From Bacteroides zoogleoformans (lineage in GTDB: Bacteria; Bacteroidota; Bacteroidia; Bacteroidales; Bacteroidaceae), in contig NZ_CP027231.1 of NCBI RefSeq assembly GCF_002998435.1, forward strand, positions 3,079,001 through 3,143,000: a stretch of 64,000 nt of DNA, written 5' to 3'. Under the pieces are notes generated by a model. It ran no database searches. It worked only from the letters and a program-made list of their open reading frames with translations, and was not told the origin of the DNA. Shown here one piece after another: positions 62,417 through 64,000 of this stretch. Position 1 is the first letter of the stretch. Each line of letters opens with the position of its first letter. A program made the position numbers and the translations under genes.

Positions 62417-63763
62417 TTATGACAACAGTACGGTAATACCCATATAAAGCATCATGCCTATAATGTCATTGGTAATTGAAATAAAGGGGCCGGTAGCGAT
62501 AGCCGGATCAACCTTCAGCTTCTCCAGCGTCATGGGCACCAGCGTACCGAATATAGAGGCAAACATGACGACAGCAAAGAGACTGATGGAAACGGAGTAA
62601 GTGACTGTGGCCGTGGCTCCGAAGCGAACAAAATTATAAATATATACCAACAAAGAAATGATGGTGGCGTTGATTGCTGCCACAACAGCTTCCTTGGCAA
62701 CCTGTTTGAAAGTATCTTTGGCATCCAAAGAACTGTTGGCCAGTCCTTGTACAATGATGGCCGAAGACTGGGTTCCCACGTTGCCTCCCGTACCGCCAAT
62801 CAGTGGAATGTAGAGAGCCATTTCGGGATGAGCGGCAAAAGTAGTATCAAAATTACCCAATATCATAGAGTTGCCTATGCCGCCCAACATACCGATAATC
62901 AACCACGGCAAGCGGGCGGTGGTCTGACGCATTACGTTGTCGTCCGTCTCTACATCCTGTGACAAACCCGATGCCAATTGGTAGTCGCGTTCCGACTGCT
63001 CGCGCACCTCGTCCATGACGTCGTCCACAGTAATCTGCCCCACCAGGCGCCCGATACTGTCCACTACGGGAACTGCCACCAAGTCGTACTTTTCGATGAC
63101 CTGCACCACTTCGTCGATGGAGGTATCTACATGTACCGATATCGGTTCTTTCTTCATCACATGCTTCACCTTTGAGACAGACGGCGAGGTAATCATTTTC
63201 TTCAGTGGAAAGACCCCCTGCAAGCGGTCTTCATCATCGATGACATACACATAATAGATTTCATCCAGCTTTTCGGCTTGCAGACGCATCTCTTTCAGAC
63301 ACTCCGGCATACTCCAGTTCTCGTTGACGGTCACCATCTCGGTACCCATCAATCCACCGGCCGTGTCTTCATCATACTTCAGCAAATCCACGATGTCTCC
63401 GGCCTGCTCTATGTCCTCGATGTGCGAAAGGATTTCTTCTTGTTTGTCTTCATCGAGTTCACGTATCAGATCCACGGCATCGTCCGTATCCATATAGTCC
63501 ACAAAACGCTTGGCAATGGTTTCGGAGGGTAGAATTTCAAGAAATTCTTTCCGGACGTCCTCATCCATTTCCACCAGTACGTCGGCCGCTGTTTCATTGT
63601 CCAGAAGACGATAGACGAAGCGAGCTTCTTCCGGATCAAGATCATTGCACAGTTCCGCAATATCCGCCGGATGAAGGGCCATCAAAAGCTCCTTGACTGT
63701 CTCTGCATCCTTTTCTTCAATCAGTCCTTTGACTCTATCTATGTATTCTTCAGTTATTTCCAT
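62417..63763 (-). CDS. mgtE: Magnesium transporter MgtE
   Basis: A 448-residue Mg2+ channel. The cytosolic N domain (LLMALHPADIAELCNDLDPEEARFVYRLL) has the MgtE helical repeats. Two CBS domains follow (GTEMVTVNENWSMPECLKEMR, PISVHVDTSIDEVVQVIEKYDL) that sense magnesium. A C-terminal five-helix membrane domain has PLIGGTGGNVGTQSSAIIV and the final PFISITNDIIGMMLYMGI, holding the conserved pore Asp. It is followed by a T-rich region with no neat hairpin. It lies 12 bp downstream of rsmA, a common pairing in Bacteroides. Confidence 0.95.
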   Translation of the reverse strand: MEITEEYIDRVKGLIEEKDAETVKELLMALHPADIAELCNDLDPEEARFVYRLLDNETAADVLVEMDEDVRKEFLEILPSETIAKRFVDYMDTDDAVDLIRELDEDKQEEILSHIEDIEQAGDIVDLLKYDEDTAGGLMGTEMVTVNENWSMPECLKEMRLQAEKLDEIYYVYVIDDEDRLQGVFPLKKMITSPSVSKVKHVMKKEPISVHVDTSIDEVVQVIEKYDLVAVPVVDSIGRLVGQITVDDVMDEVREQSERDYQLASGLSQDVETDDNVMRQTTARLPWLIIGMLGGIGNSMILGNFDTTFAAHPEMALYIPLIGGTGGNVGTQSSAIIVQGLANSSLDAKDTFKQVAKEAVVAAINATIISLLVYIYNFVRFGATATVTYSVSISLFAVVMFASIFGTLVPMTLEKLKVDPAIATGPFISITNDIIGMMLYMGITVLLS

Positions 63764-63775
63764 TATCCCTAACCG

Positions 63776-64000
63776 TTAATCACGTTTTTTCAGAGCTGTC
63801 GCCACTTTGTTTGTCAAATCAATAAATTCTTGCACGGAAAGTTGCTCCGGTCGTTTATTGAACAATGGGTCTTCCGTCAGCGGGCAATCTTTCCCAAGTA
63901 TCGGCTTGATGGAATTCCGCAAAGTCTTGCGGCGTTGGTTAAAAGTTGTCTTCACTATCTGCTTGAACAGCTTCTCGTCGCATCCCAACGCTTGCGTCCC
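63776..64000 (-). CDS. rsmA: 16S rRNA dimethyladenosine transferase, C-terminal fragment (window edge)
   Basis: The last 75 residues of a frame that continues past the right edge ([20 protein letters not shown], then [14 protein letters not shown]). The block [13 protein letters not shown] is the C-terminal signature of RsmA/KsgA, which dimethylates two adenines near the 3' end of 16S rRNA. The tail [19 protein letters not shown] fits. The catalytic SAM domain lies outside the window. Confidence 0.9.
   Translation of the reverse strand, partial: GTQALGCDEKLFKQIVKTTFNQRRKTLRNSIKPILGKDCPLTEDPLFNKRPEQLSVQEFIDLTNKVATALKKRD

Overview
The window reads as a chromosomal segment of a gut Bacteroides or a very close relative. 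The evidence is a SusC/SusD pair, a fused MurF-alanine racemase, a GSCFA protein, a LruC/DUF4842 lipoprotein, the dxs-trkA-trkH gene order, many lipoproteins, and promoters of the Bacteroidota type (TTTG, about 20 nt, TAnnTTTG) instead of -35/-10 boxes. I see no rRNA, tRNA, CRISPR array, intact insertion sequence or prophage. Species cannot be fixed from the sequence alone.

Layout. 1-9.5 kb: the 3' part of a Xaa-His dipeptidase gene, then on the minus strand a SusC/SusD outer-membrane importer with an S9 peptidase lipoprotein, a likely peptide-uptake module. It lies between a perfect 15-bp palindrome and a 1.7-kb gene-poor stretch that holds a decayed transposase. 9.5-17.8 kb: a giant alpha-2-macroglobulin-like protein without a thioester motif, a DUF1573 protein and MeaB, closed by a strong terminator. 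17.8-22.8 kb: a GH123-like (DUF4091) secreted protein, a methyltransferase gene broken at a run of nine G, a gene fragment, and a two-gene ATPase + DUF4435 (TOPRIM-like) pair that resembles the PARIS/OLD defence architecture. 22.8-30 kb: trkH, trkA and dxs (one minus-strand operon) and a LruC lipoprotein. 30-39 kb: an 11-bp repeat array, then GSCFA, murF-alr, tatA, tatC and a 1252-residue Dna2-like nuclease-helicase with an in-frame 66-bp repeat. 38.7-39.5 kb: three consecutive tandem arrays with periods of 22, 21 and 23 bp and a structured intergenic region. 39.5-43.8 kb: ftsK, a LolA-like gene and trxB. 44-53.5 kb: a seven-gene minus-strand cluster of porin, imelysin, di-haem oxidoreductase, second porin, mono-haem lipoprotein, chorismatase-like Rid protein and ResB/CcsA cytochrome c assembly protein. 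53.7-57 kb: a small ribbon-helix-helix gene with a GTG start, a membrane protein, an alpha/beta hydrolase and a SPFH protein, then a second copy of the 11-bp array in opposite orientation. 57-64 kb: HAD phosphatase, Pif1/RecD-like helicase, Sua5-type tRNA-modification enzyme, DUF349 protein, MgtE and the C-terminus of RsmA.

How the parts work together. The clearest functional cluster is at 44-53.5 kb. Two outer-membrane porins, an imelysin, three CXXCH haem sites on two secreted lipoproteins and a dedicated haem-ligation protein make a self-contained periplasmic redox or metal-handling system. The most unusual DNA-level signals are the G9 tract in the methyltransferase, the twin 11-bp arrays (eight clear units each, inverted, 27 kb apart, both in divergent promoter regions), the three back-to-back minisatellites and the ATPase/DUF4435 pair.
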